Below are positions 10,400 to 21,857 of a DNA stretch of 64,000 nt, piece after piece. The DNA is from Brachynemurus nebulosus (taxonomy: Eukaryota; Arthropoda; Insecta; Neuroptera; Myrmeleontidae): the NCBI GenBank assembly GCA_035578155.1, contig JAPWDM010000008.1:2366001-2430000 (forward strand), given 5' to 3'. The number at the start of each line of letters is the position of its first letter. Position 1 is the first letter of the stretch. The notes under the pieces are model-generated. The model saw nothing but the letters and a program-made list of their open reading frames with translations. It had not been told where the DNA came from and made no database searches. The position numbers and the translations under genes are program-made.

Positions 10400-11689
10400 A
10401 TTAACATTCCACTTTTAAAATATTATTCACACTCGCGAAGAGGTCTTATAGTACTTTTTACTCTTTCGTGAATGTCTAACAAAGAAATCATCACAAAATT
10501 TTTTATAAAGCAATGAAATAATACATTTGAAAAAAATGATAATTGTAGTCGGTGCCACTGGCTCATATCTGTCGAATTTACTGTTCATAGAACTTTTTAT
10601 TCTATTATTTTAGAAATTTATAATTTGTAACATTTCTATAGTAAGAATTACAAAAAATTCTATCAGGGAAACTTGAAAGTGTTACTGAAATTTATAAACG
10701 TATTTATTTATTTCTTGATGTTTATATTAACAGAAAATGAATACAGTTCAATGAACTGAGGGTGAAACATACAAGACATATCACATAAATGCTCTTTTAA
10801 TGCAACTATTAAAAAATATGACTTGATTTGATTTTTTTCACGTCAGTCAGTTGCAAATTGATCTCCAACAGGAAAAGATACACACACAGAATAATCAGAA
10901 ACAAAGTTTGTATATCTATACTAACTTTCTCTGTGGACAAAACCTGACGTCAAAAATGACCTAATTTCTCTCCCACTCCAAACGCACAACATGTTAAAAC
11001 ATAAATCTCGTATCAATGTATACGTGATGTACGCTTGTGTGTGTATCAACGTCACACTCTGTTTGTGGAAAGAGGGGACTGCACTGTATGTGTATGCTAG
11101 TGTTTCGATACTTGCATATTACTATATGTATATGTATTCGCTTATTGTTTTCGCTCTATTAACAATCAGCTGTTAATACAAATTAGTTTCAAGTTACAAA
11201 AAAGAGTTATTTTAAAAAAGTACAAAAATTTTAACTTTTTCAAATTAAAATTGTTGAAAATTTGACTGACTGATTGTAACTTAAAACTTGTTAATAAAAA
11301 AATAAGTTGTCATTTAAAAAAAGAGTTTTAGGAAAACAAAATAATGTGTTGTCTCTCTCGCATTTTACGGGAAGAAAAAAGACAATTGATACACATAAAT
11401 CATTTACTTATAACATCAAAACATACCTTACACAATACATAAAATTAAAATCGGACCAAGCAAGTTGTGACAACAAATATATGTATACACGCATATTTAA
11501 AATATATTCAAAACATATCAATATAAGAGGATATTGTCCGTATATAGGCATCCATAATTACCTGTTGTATATATTTAAAATCGCATCAAAATGTTTTATC
11601 TAAAAAAAATAAACAATTTTTAATACCTTAAAAAAATAAAGACAATACTGTCAGCTCCGCAACCTCTTCGATCACTAATTATTATACAG
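10400..11689. other. Non-coding spacer
   Basis: ORFs here are short and AT-driven. No motif, RNA gene or transposon end recognised. Confidence 0.4.
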
Positions 11690-12590
11690 TATAATAGTTA
11701 TCGATATTATTATAATATATACCGTCTGACTCATCAAAACATTTTGGACTCAGGTGCTATGCAACGAACAGAGAACATGATAAAGTAGTGGGTTGAATAA
11801 TGTTAAGTATATATTTTATTACCACAGTGGAGTAGCAAGTCATATGCGCCTGCTTAGTTGTTCGTTATTATTTAACATTAGAACAGGCCATAGTTGTTCT
11901 TCGTTCGCTGCATTCAATTGGACCCGAAATGCTTTGCTGAGCCGCGTCGTAAACATATAATAATATAAATTATTAGAATCCAACTGCAGGTAAAATGAAT
12001 AATGAAAAAATTTTTTAGCGACAGCCTGCATATAAATTATTAAGAACGAACTGAAAGAAAGAAAATTGTTCTACATGTTTCAGTCATTTAAATGACCATC
12101 TTCAGGAAAAATCAATAATTCAGTTGTGAAACAACGGAGAAAAAATAATATCAAAAGGACATAACCTCCAAATAAGAAATGGATGTCAAAAATGACAGAC
12201 GAAATTAAAAGAAATTAAAAATCAAAGAATTAAAAAATAAACGGACCCCATACGAAATAGGAAAGTCAAAATCATGATAAAATATTAGAAGACGAGATGC
12301 GACCAAATACTTACCGTATCAGGAAACATCAAGAATGTAAAAATACATTCTTGATGTTTCCTGATACGATCCATTTCTTATTTGGAGGTTATGTCCTTTT
12401 GATATTATTTTTTCTCAGTTGTTTCACAACTGAATTATTGATTTTTCCTGAAGATGGTCATTTAAATGACTGAAACATGTAGAACAATTTTCTTTCTTTT
12501 AGTTCGTTCTTAATAATTTATATGCAGGCTGTCGCTAAAAAATTTTTTCATTATATAATAATATGTATGTATCCAGGGTAAAGCAGCCGG
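11690..12590. repeat. Foldback repeat X, copy 2, interrupted
   Basis: 11690-11965 matches 4734-5000 and resumes near 12560 (CCAGGGTAAAGCAGCC). The middle is replaced by the long inverted repeat 11998-12545. Confidence 0.55.
11998..12545. mobile_element. Long inverted repeat, ~190-bp arms, possibly Penelope-derived
   Basis: The left arm starts ATGAAAAAATTTTTTAGCGACAG; the right arm is its near-perfect complement ending at 12545. An internal hairpin (12322-12369) contains CATCAAGAATGTA. Both arms contain CTGAAGATGGTCATTTAAATGAC followed by TGAAACATG, a layout typical of Penelope-like element ends, which can sit in inverted order. No reverse transcriptase here. The inverted structure is certain; the family is a guess. 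Confidence 0.6.
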
Positions 12591-13111
12591 ATATAGTAAA
12601 TAGTAAGATATGCTCATTAGCTATAGAAGAGTAGTTTCGTTCTCCGCATTTTGTCATAGCTCGACAAAAATTTTGAAATATCGCTTTACTTACATAATAA
12701 GTACATATAATTTTATGTTTTACGTCTGGCACGATTATATTTTAAATTTATTTTCTTATTGAACTAATAATAAATAAAATGGTTGTTGTGTAAAATTTTA
12801 TTAATAATTTTTTTAAACATTTTCTTCCTCGTCATTTTAAAATAATAATAAAAAGTTTTAACAAATTGTTTCTCTAGTTAACAATTTTAATCAAATAATA
12901 AACAAATATTTTATTTCAATATTGTCACAGTTTCAAAATAAAAGTGGTATTTTTGCGAAGTAAAATATTTGTTTATTATTTACAAATATGGAATACCATA
13001 AAGTAACGCTCAAATCTGTTTATCAATTTTCTTTTTCTATAATCTAATAATTCTAACATTTTCCGATTTAAAATTCTAATTCTAGAAGACAAAAAGACAT
13101 TTTGCTTCGAA

Positions 13112-13500
13112 AATATACAGCAACAGCTCGCTATAAAGAACACTTTGGAATGTGAGATAGAATTATACTTCGTATTCTTTTTAAATAATAAATCAACATT
13201 ATACAGATTGCTCACTGTGACTTACGACAAAATATACTGGAAATATAAGCATACATAGATTAATCAATTTTTAGTAAAAATAAAATTGGTACATTGTGAA
13301 AAAAAATGTAGTTAGGTATTTTTTGTTGTTAAGTTTAAGGCAAAGGTTACATTTCACGTTTTTTATCATATGATATTAATTACGTTAATCACCCGGTATA
13401 TAAGTAAATGGGTATTTTATTGGTTAAAAAGAATAAGAAGTATAATTCTGTCTCACATTCCAAGATGTTCTTTATAGCGAACTATTGGTGTAATGACTTC
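13112..13500. mobile_element. MITE Y, copy 1
   Basis: The ~50-bp termini CAACAGCTCGCTATAAAGAAC... are inverted at the far end. The whole element recurs at 54552-54925 with strong identity (shared internal CACCCGGTATATAAGTA). No ORF. Confidence 0.7.
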
Positions 13501-13835
13501 ACATCGGAACTACATTTTACACATTTTGGTCCTTCAGTTAAAGTTTTTTATGTAATTTGGTCCACAGTTTAATTAATTATGACCATTATATTTAGAAAAA
13601 ATGTTTTCAAATTTGTAAATTTGTTTTAAAAATTCGTCACTTGGTTTATATAAATTCCCTTCATATAAATGATTAATCCACGAATAATTAGCACCAAGTT
13701 CTTAACTGGTTGGAACTCCGAGAATGGCATTCTCGTTAATGTGTTCCAACATACTTAATTGGTAAATCAGATTTACGTTCAAAATTCTTAACAGAATCAA
13801 AATCAATTGGTAATTTTTTTAAAACATTGCTCCCA
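13501..13835. other. Non-coding spacer
   Basis: Nothing recognised. Confidence 0.35.
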
Positions 13836-14128
13836 TTCGGGAGTAAATTTTGTTAGACTAACGCTTTAGCTAACGGAGCTTGCACTGTTACAAACCAGAG
13901 GGCTCGGATTCAAAAAATTAATGCACGTTAAATATCTTTTCATGATTTTTCGCGGTATAAATATTTAATTTCTGAAGTACAGCGACATTTAAAAATTATG
14001 GAATAAAAATAATCAGTCACCATGTTAGAAATTGTTGTTTTAATATCTAATGCATGTTAATTTTTTTGAATGTAAGCCCTCTGGTTTCTAACGTTGCAAG
14101 CTCCGTTAGCTAACGTTAGACTAACAAA
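13836..14128. mobile_element. Foldback MITE, family E1, most complete copy
   Basis: The arms of ~90 bp read inward as AAAATTTTGTTAGACTAAC, GAGCTTGCACTGTTACAAAC and CAGAGGGCT on both sides. Related arms occur at 9758-9842, 17160-17505 and 26845-27720, near zinc-finger genes. No coding capacity. Confidence 0.7.
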
Positions 14129-14239
14129 ATTTTCTGACGAACGCCACCATTATCTTCAGTAGCATCTAGTATCATATAAACTCAATATTTTTTTTTTATA
14201 AGTAGTACCTAATCAGTATGAGTTTGTTTTTTATGTCTT

Positions 14240-16226
14240 TTAAAATGTTTCAGAACAATTATTGTGTTGTATTATATGATGCCATTTCAAATTATTTAAA
14301 TTTCTCAATATTTTAAAACATATATTACACTGGTATGATTTTTCATCACTGTGAATTCTTTTATGTTTTTTTAAATCACTTAAAGTAATAAATGTTTTAG
14401 TACATGTGGTACATTTATATGGTTTTTCACCACTGTGAATTCTTCCATGTCTTTTTAAATCACTTGAATTGACGAATGTTTTAAAACATATATCGCACAT
14501 GTATGGCTTTTCACCACTGTGAATTCTTTCGTGTTTTTTTAAATTACTTGAATTAGAAAATGTTTTAGTACATATGTTACATTCATATGGTTTTACACCA
14601 CTGTGAATTATTTCATGTGTTTTTAAATAATGTGAACTAGTAAATGTTTTAGTACATATGTTACATTTATACGGTTTTTCACCACTATGAAATCTCTCAT
14701 GTCTTTTTAATTCATATGAAGTATTAAATGTTTTAGTACATATGTTACATTCATACGGTTTCTCACCACTGTGAAATTTTTCATGTATTTTTAAACTACC
14801 TGAAGTAATAAATGTTTTAGTACATATGTTACATTCATACGGTTTTTCACCGCTGTGAATTCTTTCGTGTGTTTTTAAATGACCTAACTGATTAAATGTT
14901 TTAGTACATATGTTACATTCATACGGTTTTTCACCGCTGTGAATTCTTTCATGTTTTTTTAAATTACATGAATAAGTAAATGTTTTAGAACATATGCTAC
15001 ACTTGTTTGGTCTTTCACCACTGTGGATTGTTTTATGTGTTTTTAAATTACCTAAAGTAGTAAATGTTTTAGTACATATGTTACATTCATATGGTTTCCC
15101 AATACTGTGAATTATTTCATGTGATTTTAAGTTACTTAACCGATTAAATGTTTTAGTACATATGCTACATTCATATGGTTTCTCAATACTGTGAATTATT
15201 TCATGTGTTTTTAAATAATGTGAAGTAGTAAATGTTTTAGTACAAATGTTACATTCATATGGTTTCACACCACTGTGAATTCTTTCATGAATGTTTAAAC
15301 TACTTAAGCGATTAAATGTTTTACTACATATTTTACATTTATGTGGTTTCTCACTACTGTGAATTTTTTCATGTAGTTTTAAATAACCTGAAGTAGCAAA
15401 TGTTTTAGTACATATTTTACATTCATGTGGTTTCTCACCACGGTGAATTATTTCATGTGTTTTTAAATAATATGAATTTGTAAATGTTTTAGAACATATG
15501 CTACACTTGTTTAGTTTTTCACCACTGTGAATTCGTTTATGTGTTTTTAAATAACTTGAACTACTAAATGCTTTAGTACATGTATCACACTGAAATAGTT
15601 TTTTGTTAACACATTCAATTTTATGTTTTGTTAAATCTGCCGAATAATTTTCATCTATTTCATCTTGTTCAATTTTTATTTCCGTGTGTAAACTGTTTAA
15701 ATCGATCAAAGATTCACTCCGCTCCTTAAATATAGTAAGTATTTTGATTAAAACTTTTGCATAATTCTGAAATTTATAATCTAGATCTAGTTCTTACCAG
15801 TTTTATATTTTGCTCTTGTAAGTGCGCAAGGTGTTTTTGATCTGTCCAACTATTATTTTCTTGTGATAACTGAGTTGGTTCAAAAATTTTAGTTTCTCTC
15901 GATAATCCTAAACTGATCTCATTCACATCATCTAACTCCACTTTAATTTCAGATGGGAAGTCATTTTCATGAATTGGTTCACTCACTTCATCTTTCTCCA
16001 ATTTAATATCAGATGGAAAATAAATTCCATGAACTGGTTCATTCACTTCTTCTTTCTCCACTTTAATTTCAGATGGAAAATGAATTTCACAGGCTAGTTT
16101 ATGAATTTCATCTTTTTCCATTTTAATTTTACATGTATGATCAGTTTCACGGACCGGTTCATTCACTTCATCTTGCTCCACTTTAATTTTAAATGTATGA
16201 AAACTTCCATGAACCGATTTCTCCAT
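14240..16226 (-). CDS. Clan A zinc-finger gene A3, two exons, sixteen fingers
   Basis: Exon 1 is 15798-16226 (143 codons, MEKSVHGSF start) and exon 2 is 14240-15724. The intron 15725-15797 (73 bp) has donor GTAAGAAC and acceptor TTTAAG, phase 0; total ~637 residues, the longest clan A protein here. Exon 1 has five acidic repeats with IKVE, IKME, IKVE, IKLE and IKVE, then a conserved tail (LGLSRETKIFEPTQLSQEN). Exon 2 has LHTEIKIE and sixteen fingers, linkers mostly HSGEKPY with variants such as HSIEKPY. The last finger is divergent (KILRNLNNLKWHHIIQH) but keeps two Cys and spaced His. Helix positions vary most between fingers, as expected for DNA recognition. Nuclear DNA-binding protein; targets unknown. 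No defect seen. Confidence 0.9.
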
Positions 16227-16320
16227 TTTAAATTTCTATTTTATTTGTGGTTTTATTATACACAAGTTATACAATATAAAACCCCTGATGACAGTTTAAC
16301 ACTTTTCATGAACATTGCCA
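16227..16320 (-). promoter_or_regulatory. Conserved 5' flank of A3
   Basis: Aligns with A4 and A2 flanks through GGTTTTATTATACA, ACAATAT and AAAACCCCTGA, then a TTTCATGAACATTG box. Probably 5' UTR plus core promoter, by conservation only. Confidence 0.4.
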
Positions 16321-17159
16321 GTGCGGCGTGCATCGCACAGAACACAACATTGAACCACCATTGAACTATGGAGGGTAGAGTTAAAGGAGAAGATTCTCAT
16401 ATGGGACTTAAATCGAAAAATTGGTTCCTGAATTTGATGAAATAATAGTTCAATAATTATCCAGAACAATGGAAACTAATAAGCAATCAGGGTTCGATCT
16501 GAACTTAGATATTATAAGTGAACTATGCCAAAGGGAAATACTAACTGTTAAAAACAATAAAAATTGAATTAAAAATAATAAAAATTGAATTAAATATAAA
16601 AACAATAAAAACTGAATTAAATATAACAATTAAAACTGTTAAAAACAATAAAAACTGTTGTTTCAGTTTTAAAATTTTCAGCGCTTAATTTTAAATTTAA
16701 GAATTTTAATACACTAGTGCCATCTTAATTTCATCCACTTTTGGGGCCACTTTTTATATATGGAGACTAGAAACTAAGCGACGCGCGCTGCGCGCGCGTT
16801 TTCCTATTCTATTTGAATCAAAACTATTGTTAAATAAATTTACTTTTAAATATAAAATTGTAAAAAAATGTAGATGACGTGCGTCTCTCGCGTGTTTTAA
16901 ATATCATTTAGCTCAAAGCTTTTGCCAAGTAAATTTACTTTTAAAAATACAAATTAAAATATCAGTGAATTATGATCTTGAAGAAAAATAATATCGGTTT
17001 CGTTTGGTAAGACAGGTATATTTTGTATCAGTGCATTTTTTTTTAAATACTATAAATTTAATTTATAAATTAACTAATTAATTTTTTTGGATTGGAACAA
17101 TAATTGTTCCAGTTTTCGATATTGCTGTCGAAAATCGCCATCTCAAATCCGTGGATAGC
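16321..17159. other. Non-coding spacer
   Basis: Contains AAAACTGTT/AATTAAATATAA short repeats (16550-16660) and a compact GC island CGACGCGCGCTGCGCGCGCG near 16780. No gene recognised. Confidence 0.4.
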
Positions 17160-17505
17160 TTGCCAAAAAAAATGTAACGTAACGAAACTTGCATCGTTAC
17201 AAATCAGAGAGGTCTAGTTAAAAGAAATTAAACGCATTAAATATTAAAATTATGGTTTCTAACTCATCGACTCCTCGTTTTTTATTTATTTCATAATTTT
17301 TAAATGCAAGAGTACTTTAAAAGTTAAAAATTTATACCATAAAAAACAAATGAAAGGATATTAACGCGCGTTAATTTGTTTGAATCAGACAGAATTCTCT
17401 AGTTTGATATAGTTTTCTCAATCAGTGCCCTCAGGTTTGTAACAGTGCAAGCACCGATACGTAATGTTAGGTAACAAAATTTTCTGGTGAACGCCGGCAT
17501 TACTT
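17160..17505. mobile_element. Foldback MITE, family E1, divergent copy
   Basis: The left arm has GAAACTTGCATCGTTACAAA and the right arm has GTTTGTAACAGTGCAAGCACCG then AACAAAATTTTCTGGTGAACGCC, the E1 outer terminus. The arms are less complementary than in the 13836 copy. Confidence 0.55.
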
Positions 17506-17531
17506 TGATAAGTAAACTTATTCTATTTCTG

Positions 17532-17835
17532 TAGTGTCCCTATAATAAATAAAGTCGTGACATGTGTGCTGAACTCTGGTTGGTTCCGGCATTTTCTGTC
17601 CAAAGTTTGCGTAAAATACATTGGAAATAAATTAAATATTAACAAAAATCATTTAGTTTAATCTAGAAAGAATAATTAAAAATTTTTAATTGTTCATTAA
17701 TTCATAACTTATTAACAATAATTAAGTACTCAAAAATATTTACTCAAACATGTGATAATTAATTTTGAAGCTTCCCTTTCTGTTTTGGATAGAAAATGGA
17801 TGACATGTCACGACTCTATTTATTTTGAGATTCTA
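17532..17835. mobile_element. hAT-type MITE, ~305 bp, older copy
   Basis: Starts TAGTGTCCCTATAATAAAT and is homologous throughout to the neighbour at 17844. Its right end is eroded (GAGATTCTA instead of GGGACTCTA). It lies head to tail with the younger copy. Confidence 0.7.
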
Positions 17836-17843
17836 TTCTTAAG

Positions 17844-18153
17844 TAGAGTCCCTATAATAAATAGAGTCGTGACATGTGTGCTGAATGCTGATTGGTTCCG
17901 GCATTTTGTATCCAAAGTTTTCGTAAAATACATTGGAAATAAATAAAATCTTAACAAAAACCATTCAGTTTAACTTAGAAAGAATAATTAAATTAAAAAT
18001 TTTTAATTGTTCATTAATTCATAACTTATTAACAATTATTATGTACTCAAAAATATTTACTCAAACATGTGATAATTAATTTTAAAGCTTCCCGCTCTGT
18101 TTTGGATACAAAATGGATGACATGTCACGACTCTATTTATTATAGGGACTCTA
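17844..18153. mobile_element. hAT-type MITE, 310 bp, intact copy
   Basis: Perfect inverted termini TAGAGTCCCTATAATAAATA / complement, flanked by an exact 8-bp duplication TTCTTAAG (17836-17843 and 18154-18161). Another copy is at 32298-33510. No ORF; mobilised in trans if at all. Confidence 0.85.
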
Positions 18154-18161
18154 TTCTTAAG

Positions 18162-19611
18162 TTCATACTTATGTCATCTAACGACTGGATTTAGCACTAC
18201 AACAGAAATTCTCAGTAGTGACATCGGTACGTATTTGAATCATGTACTACGTTCAGCTTGTACCGACTGCTTAAATTTGATATTACCGACGTTCACTTTA
18301 TATTGAAGTTTTAAGTACCGACCATGTACCGACCTTGTACATTGTAATACATTACGCATTGTACATTACGCAATGGTATTCCCCTAGGTGTATCAAACAG
18401 AATTAAAGATTTTATTGAGATTATATACAATTTATTGTTTGTAACAAAAGAAAACCATAACACTATAAATATTTATCATATTATTGAATTGATTGGAATG
18501 TTTGGAATTATATTGACCAAACTTCCAACGAATATGTTGATAAAATAGACTACATATTGTATTAAATTCGAAACCCTATGTTTATAAATAATTATAGAAA
18601 TGTTTTAGGTTGTTATATGTACTTTTAAGCAAAATGTTGTTATAAGTACTTTTTACCAAAAAATTATCGAAGAGATTTTTTATTTAATAAGTTTATTAAT
18701 TATAATAAGATGTATATTACCTTAATTCTTAATTAAGTTGTACTGTGGTTGTACTATTATAATTATAAAATATACTGCGACATCTATAAGAATATTTTTA
18801 AATTTTAGAAGTCGATAATAAAGAGTAATAGTATAGTTAAATAATACATTACCATTGAATACAAATTGTATACTACTTAAACCCATAATTTTCATTTAAC
18901 TAAAATTTAACTCCAGAAAACTATGATCCAACTAATGTTTCAATTACTTCTAAAAGCAAATAGGAAGGTTAGTTTTGCAACAAAATTTTGAAAAATTGGT
19001 TTCCTGTGAAAAACATTCAAAATGTACAGTGTTGTCTGTGTTTTCTAAATGGAACAGACCCAACGAAAAATGGCTACCTTTCAATTCCAACATGGCCACT
19101 CTTCAATTTAGGTCACGTGACAATGAGTCTTAGAAATTTTTCCATTATGTATTTTTCAAATTGAAATGTGTACATGTACAATACATACATACGAATACCA
19201 CCGAGTAAAAATTGTATACTGCTAAATGCATAATTTTTATCTAATGAAACCTTAACTCTATAAAACTAACTTTTTAATTGCTTCTAAAAGCAACTAAAAT
19301 GGTAGTTTTGCAATAAAATTAAAAAGAAAAGTTTTTTTGTGAAAAAAAAATTCACGTTGTCGTCTGTGTTTTCTAAATGGAAACACTCTTTTAAATATGG
19401 CTGCTCTTCAATTCAAACATGGCTACCGTTCAATTTTGGTCACGTGACAATGAGTTTTAATATATATGATGATATGATGATACTTCTCCTGGTACTCTAC
19501 CCTCCATTCATAGCAGTGTTACCAATGCGTGAAGTCCAAATTACCCCAACTAGAATGTCTATCAAACTGTTCCACTTCCTCATGTTCGATTTGTGGTACA
19601 AAAAATTCAGC
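18162..19611. other. Non-coding spacer with a duplicated motif
   Basis: Two related stretches near 18960-19130 and 19300-19460 share GTTGTCTGTGTTTTCTAAATGG and GGTCACGTGACAATGAGT; a similar GTTGTCTGTGTTTCG lies near 46355. Probably ends of one unclassified repeat. No coding region supported. Confidence 0.4.
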
Positions 19612-19763
19612 AGCTTCCACATTCTCGCCGAAGTTGGACGAAATAGTTCCTCGCGAGGTTGGCCGAGGCATAAGAATAGCATTGAAACACCAACCGCGAA
19701 GCACAACGAAATGACCCTCTACATTCTCGACTCGTCCAACCTCGGCGAGAATGTGGAAGCTGC
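19612..19763. repeat. GC-rich inverted repeat, 31-bp arms
   Basis: CAGCTTCCACATTCTCGCCG at 19612 is repeated inverted, ending at 19763, around a ~90-bp loop. The stretch is markedly more GC-rich than its surroundings and open in several frames on both strands. I do not recognise a protein. Confidence 0.6.
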
Positions 19764-19998
19764 TTTCCAGTGCATTTGCGCATCCGTGTTACTAAATCGC
19801 GCGAACATGTTAGCAAAAATTTAAATATGTAACGGCTACAAGTTTCCAAATATGGTAGTAGACGTCAAATAATTTGAATTGTTGTTTGGGCGGTTTAATA
19901 GTGGACATGCGCGAGAATCTTTTATATCACGAATCGAACACGGCCCTTGTAGCCAGTGGGTGACATAAAATCTCCCCACTATGTTGTATGGGTACAAC

Positions 19999-21146
19999 AT
20001 GGAAGGAGAGGTATATAATATTTTAAAGGAAGGAGCATTTCCCAAAATACATACTGATCAACATATTATGAATATTAAACGTGCATATTATGAATGACGC
20101 CATTTTGTAAATAAACAGTAACGGTTTTAATTTAATTAAAACATTGCCATTGCTTTTAAAACAATATATTTAGTATATTTCTCTTACAATTGTGATTTCT
20201 ATATAAAAACATAAAAAATTAATTAATTATTTTTAATATCTGTTCTGTTAATTCAATAATCAACTCCTTAAGAATGTTGTTCGACTATTTTATCAGTTAA
20301 TTTTTCGAATTCTTAATTGTCTACTAAATTGTTGTATTTTTTAACGGTGCTTAAAGAATATTATAAATTACTATAAACTGAAACCAAAAATTGCTCAAAT
20401 TAATCGATTATTTACAATTTATAACTATTTCTTTAAAAAGATTACGTTTTGGTTTATAATTTTCCATCACTAATAAGACATATCTTTTTGATAAAAGTAG
20501 ACACAAACATAAATAAAATTATACATTTATTAAATTATCATTTTATTATTAAATAAATAAATACAAACGAAATACATAATCTTGAAGTTATATTTTTATA
20601 TGCTCATTAATTTTATATATAAGACGCTACTGAAATGAAGGGTCAATCTAACCTATATTTTAATTTTTACATAATTTTATTTTTTACAACATTTTTATAA
20701 TTTTTATCGTTATTATCACATATTTTAACTAAAAAACTTATTTACGTAAAATGATTCCTTTTTCGGATTTCCTTTACTTTGTGTAATGTCAATTTTGGTA
20801 TTTTTCCGCTTATTATAAAACCTGTTTTTTTAAATGAAAAATTTAGAAAAATTAACAAATTTTCGCTAGAAATGGTTGCATTTATTGATAAATACAATAT
20901 TTACTTACCCAGATATTATATTTATGGAGTATTACGTTTATTAATATTGTTTTAAACTTAATTTTTTGTAGGACTGGACGTTTAGTGCTTATTTGCACGT
21001 GTTCTAGTGTCTATTTACTCTTTTGTGTTTTATTTTTTGTGGTACATTCAAAAGAATCTACGTATTCATTCTAACATATCATGTTATATTATATCTTGTC
21101 TCTCTCTTAAGAAATAGTCTCCATCCATATTTTTCTATATCAATGG
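19999..21146. repeat. 1.15-kb dispersed repeat R, copy 2 (full length)
   Basis: Same start (ATGGAAGGAGAGG) and end (TATATCAATGG) as the copy at 2788-3935, with scattered small indels. It abuts foldback repeat X copy 3. Confidence 0.65.
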
Positions 21147-21416
21147 TACGATATTATTATATACCATCTGGCTCATCAAAACATTTCGGATCCAAGTTCT
21201 ATACAACGAACAGAGAACTAGAGTACTAGAGAAAAGTAGTGCGTTGAAGAGAACTTATGACAGAGTAGCAAGTCATATGCGCCTGCTTAGTTGTTTATTA
21301 TTATTTAATAATAGCAAAGGTTACAGCTGTTCTCTGGTCGTTGCATCGTAAACATATAATATATACCCAGGGTAAAGTAACAGAACACAAGCAGGAACAC
21401 TGATTGTCATAAATTA
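21147..21416. repeat. Foldback repeat X, copy 3
   Basis: Matches 4734-5058 with internal deletions and ends at the AACACTGATTGTCATAAA flank of the next element. Confidence 0.55.
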
Positions 21417-21419
21417 GCC

Positions 21420-21776
21420 ATTTTCTCAAAATATGAATCAATTTGACACCAGGGCGACGACACAGGTAATAGGGATTATATCTCTATGATCGAGATATTA
21501 ATTTAACCAACCAAAAATCGTCTACTGTTAATTCCACTAGACAACAAAACGTTCAAATTTGGTTACTCAGGAATATTGTTTATTTTTTAGAAATTAATAT
21601 TTCAACTATAGAGATGTAGTTCCGAATAACCTGTGTCGCCGCCCTGGTGTTAAACAATTTTCTTATGTGGTTACATAGCAATTTTTAAATTAAAATTTCA
21701 ATCATAGAGATATAATTCCAACCTACCTGTGTCGCCGCCCTGGTGTCAGACAGATACATATTTTGAGAAAATGGCT
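21420..21776. mobile_element. Foldback MITE with triplicated internal block
   Basis: Outer arms GCCATTTTCTCAAAATATG are exactly inverted. Inside each, a GACACCAGGGCGRCGACACAGG block occurs; a third copy of the block lies in the middle (~21625-21655) in the same orientation as the right one. No ORF. Confidence 0.7.
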
Positions 21777-21857
21777 CATTGAATATTTTTATTTTATTTT
21801 TACATATCAGCAGTATCTGATCAGTATGAGTCTGCTTTTTATATCTTATTGTACTCG

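Noticed and set aside
19339..19824. 161-codon plus-strand ORF across the GC-rich inverted repeat
   Set aside because: Several overlapping frames are open on both strands here, no motif is recognisable and the inverted repeat explains part of the openness.
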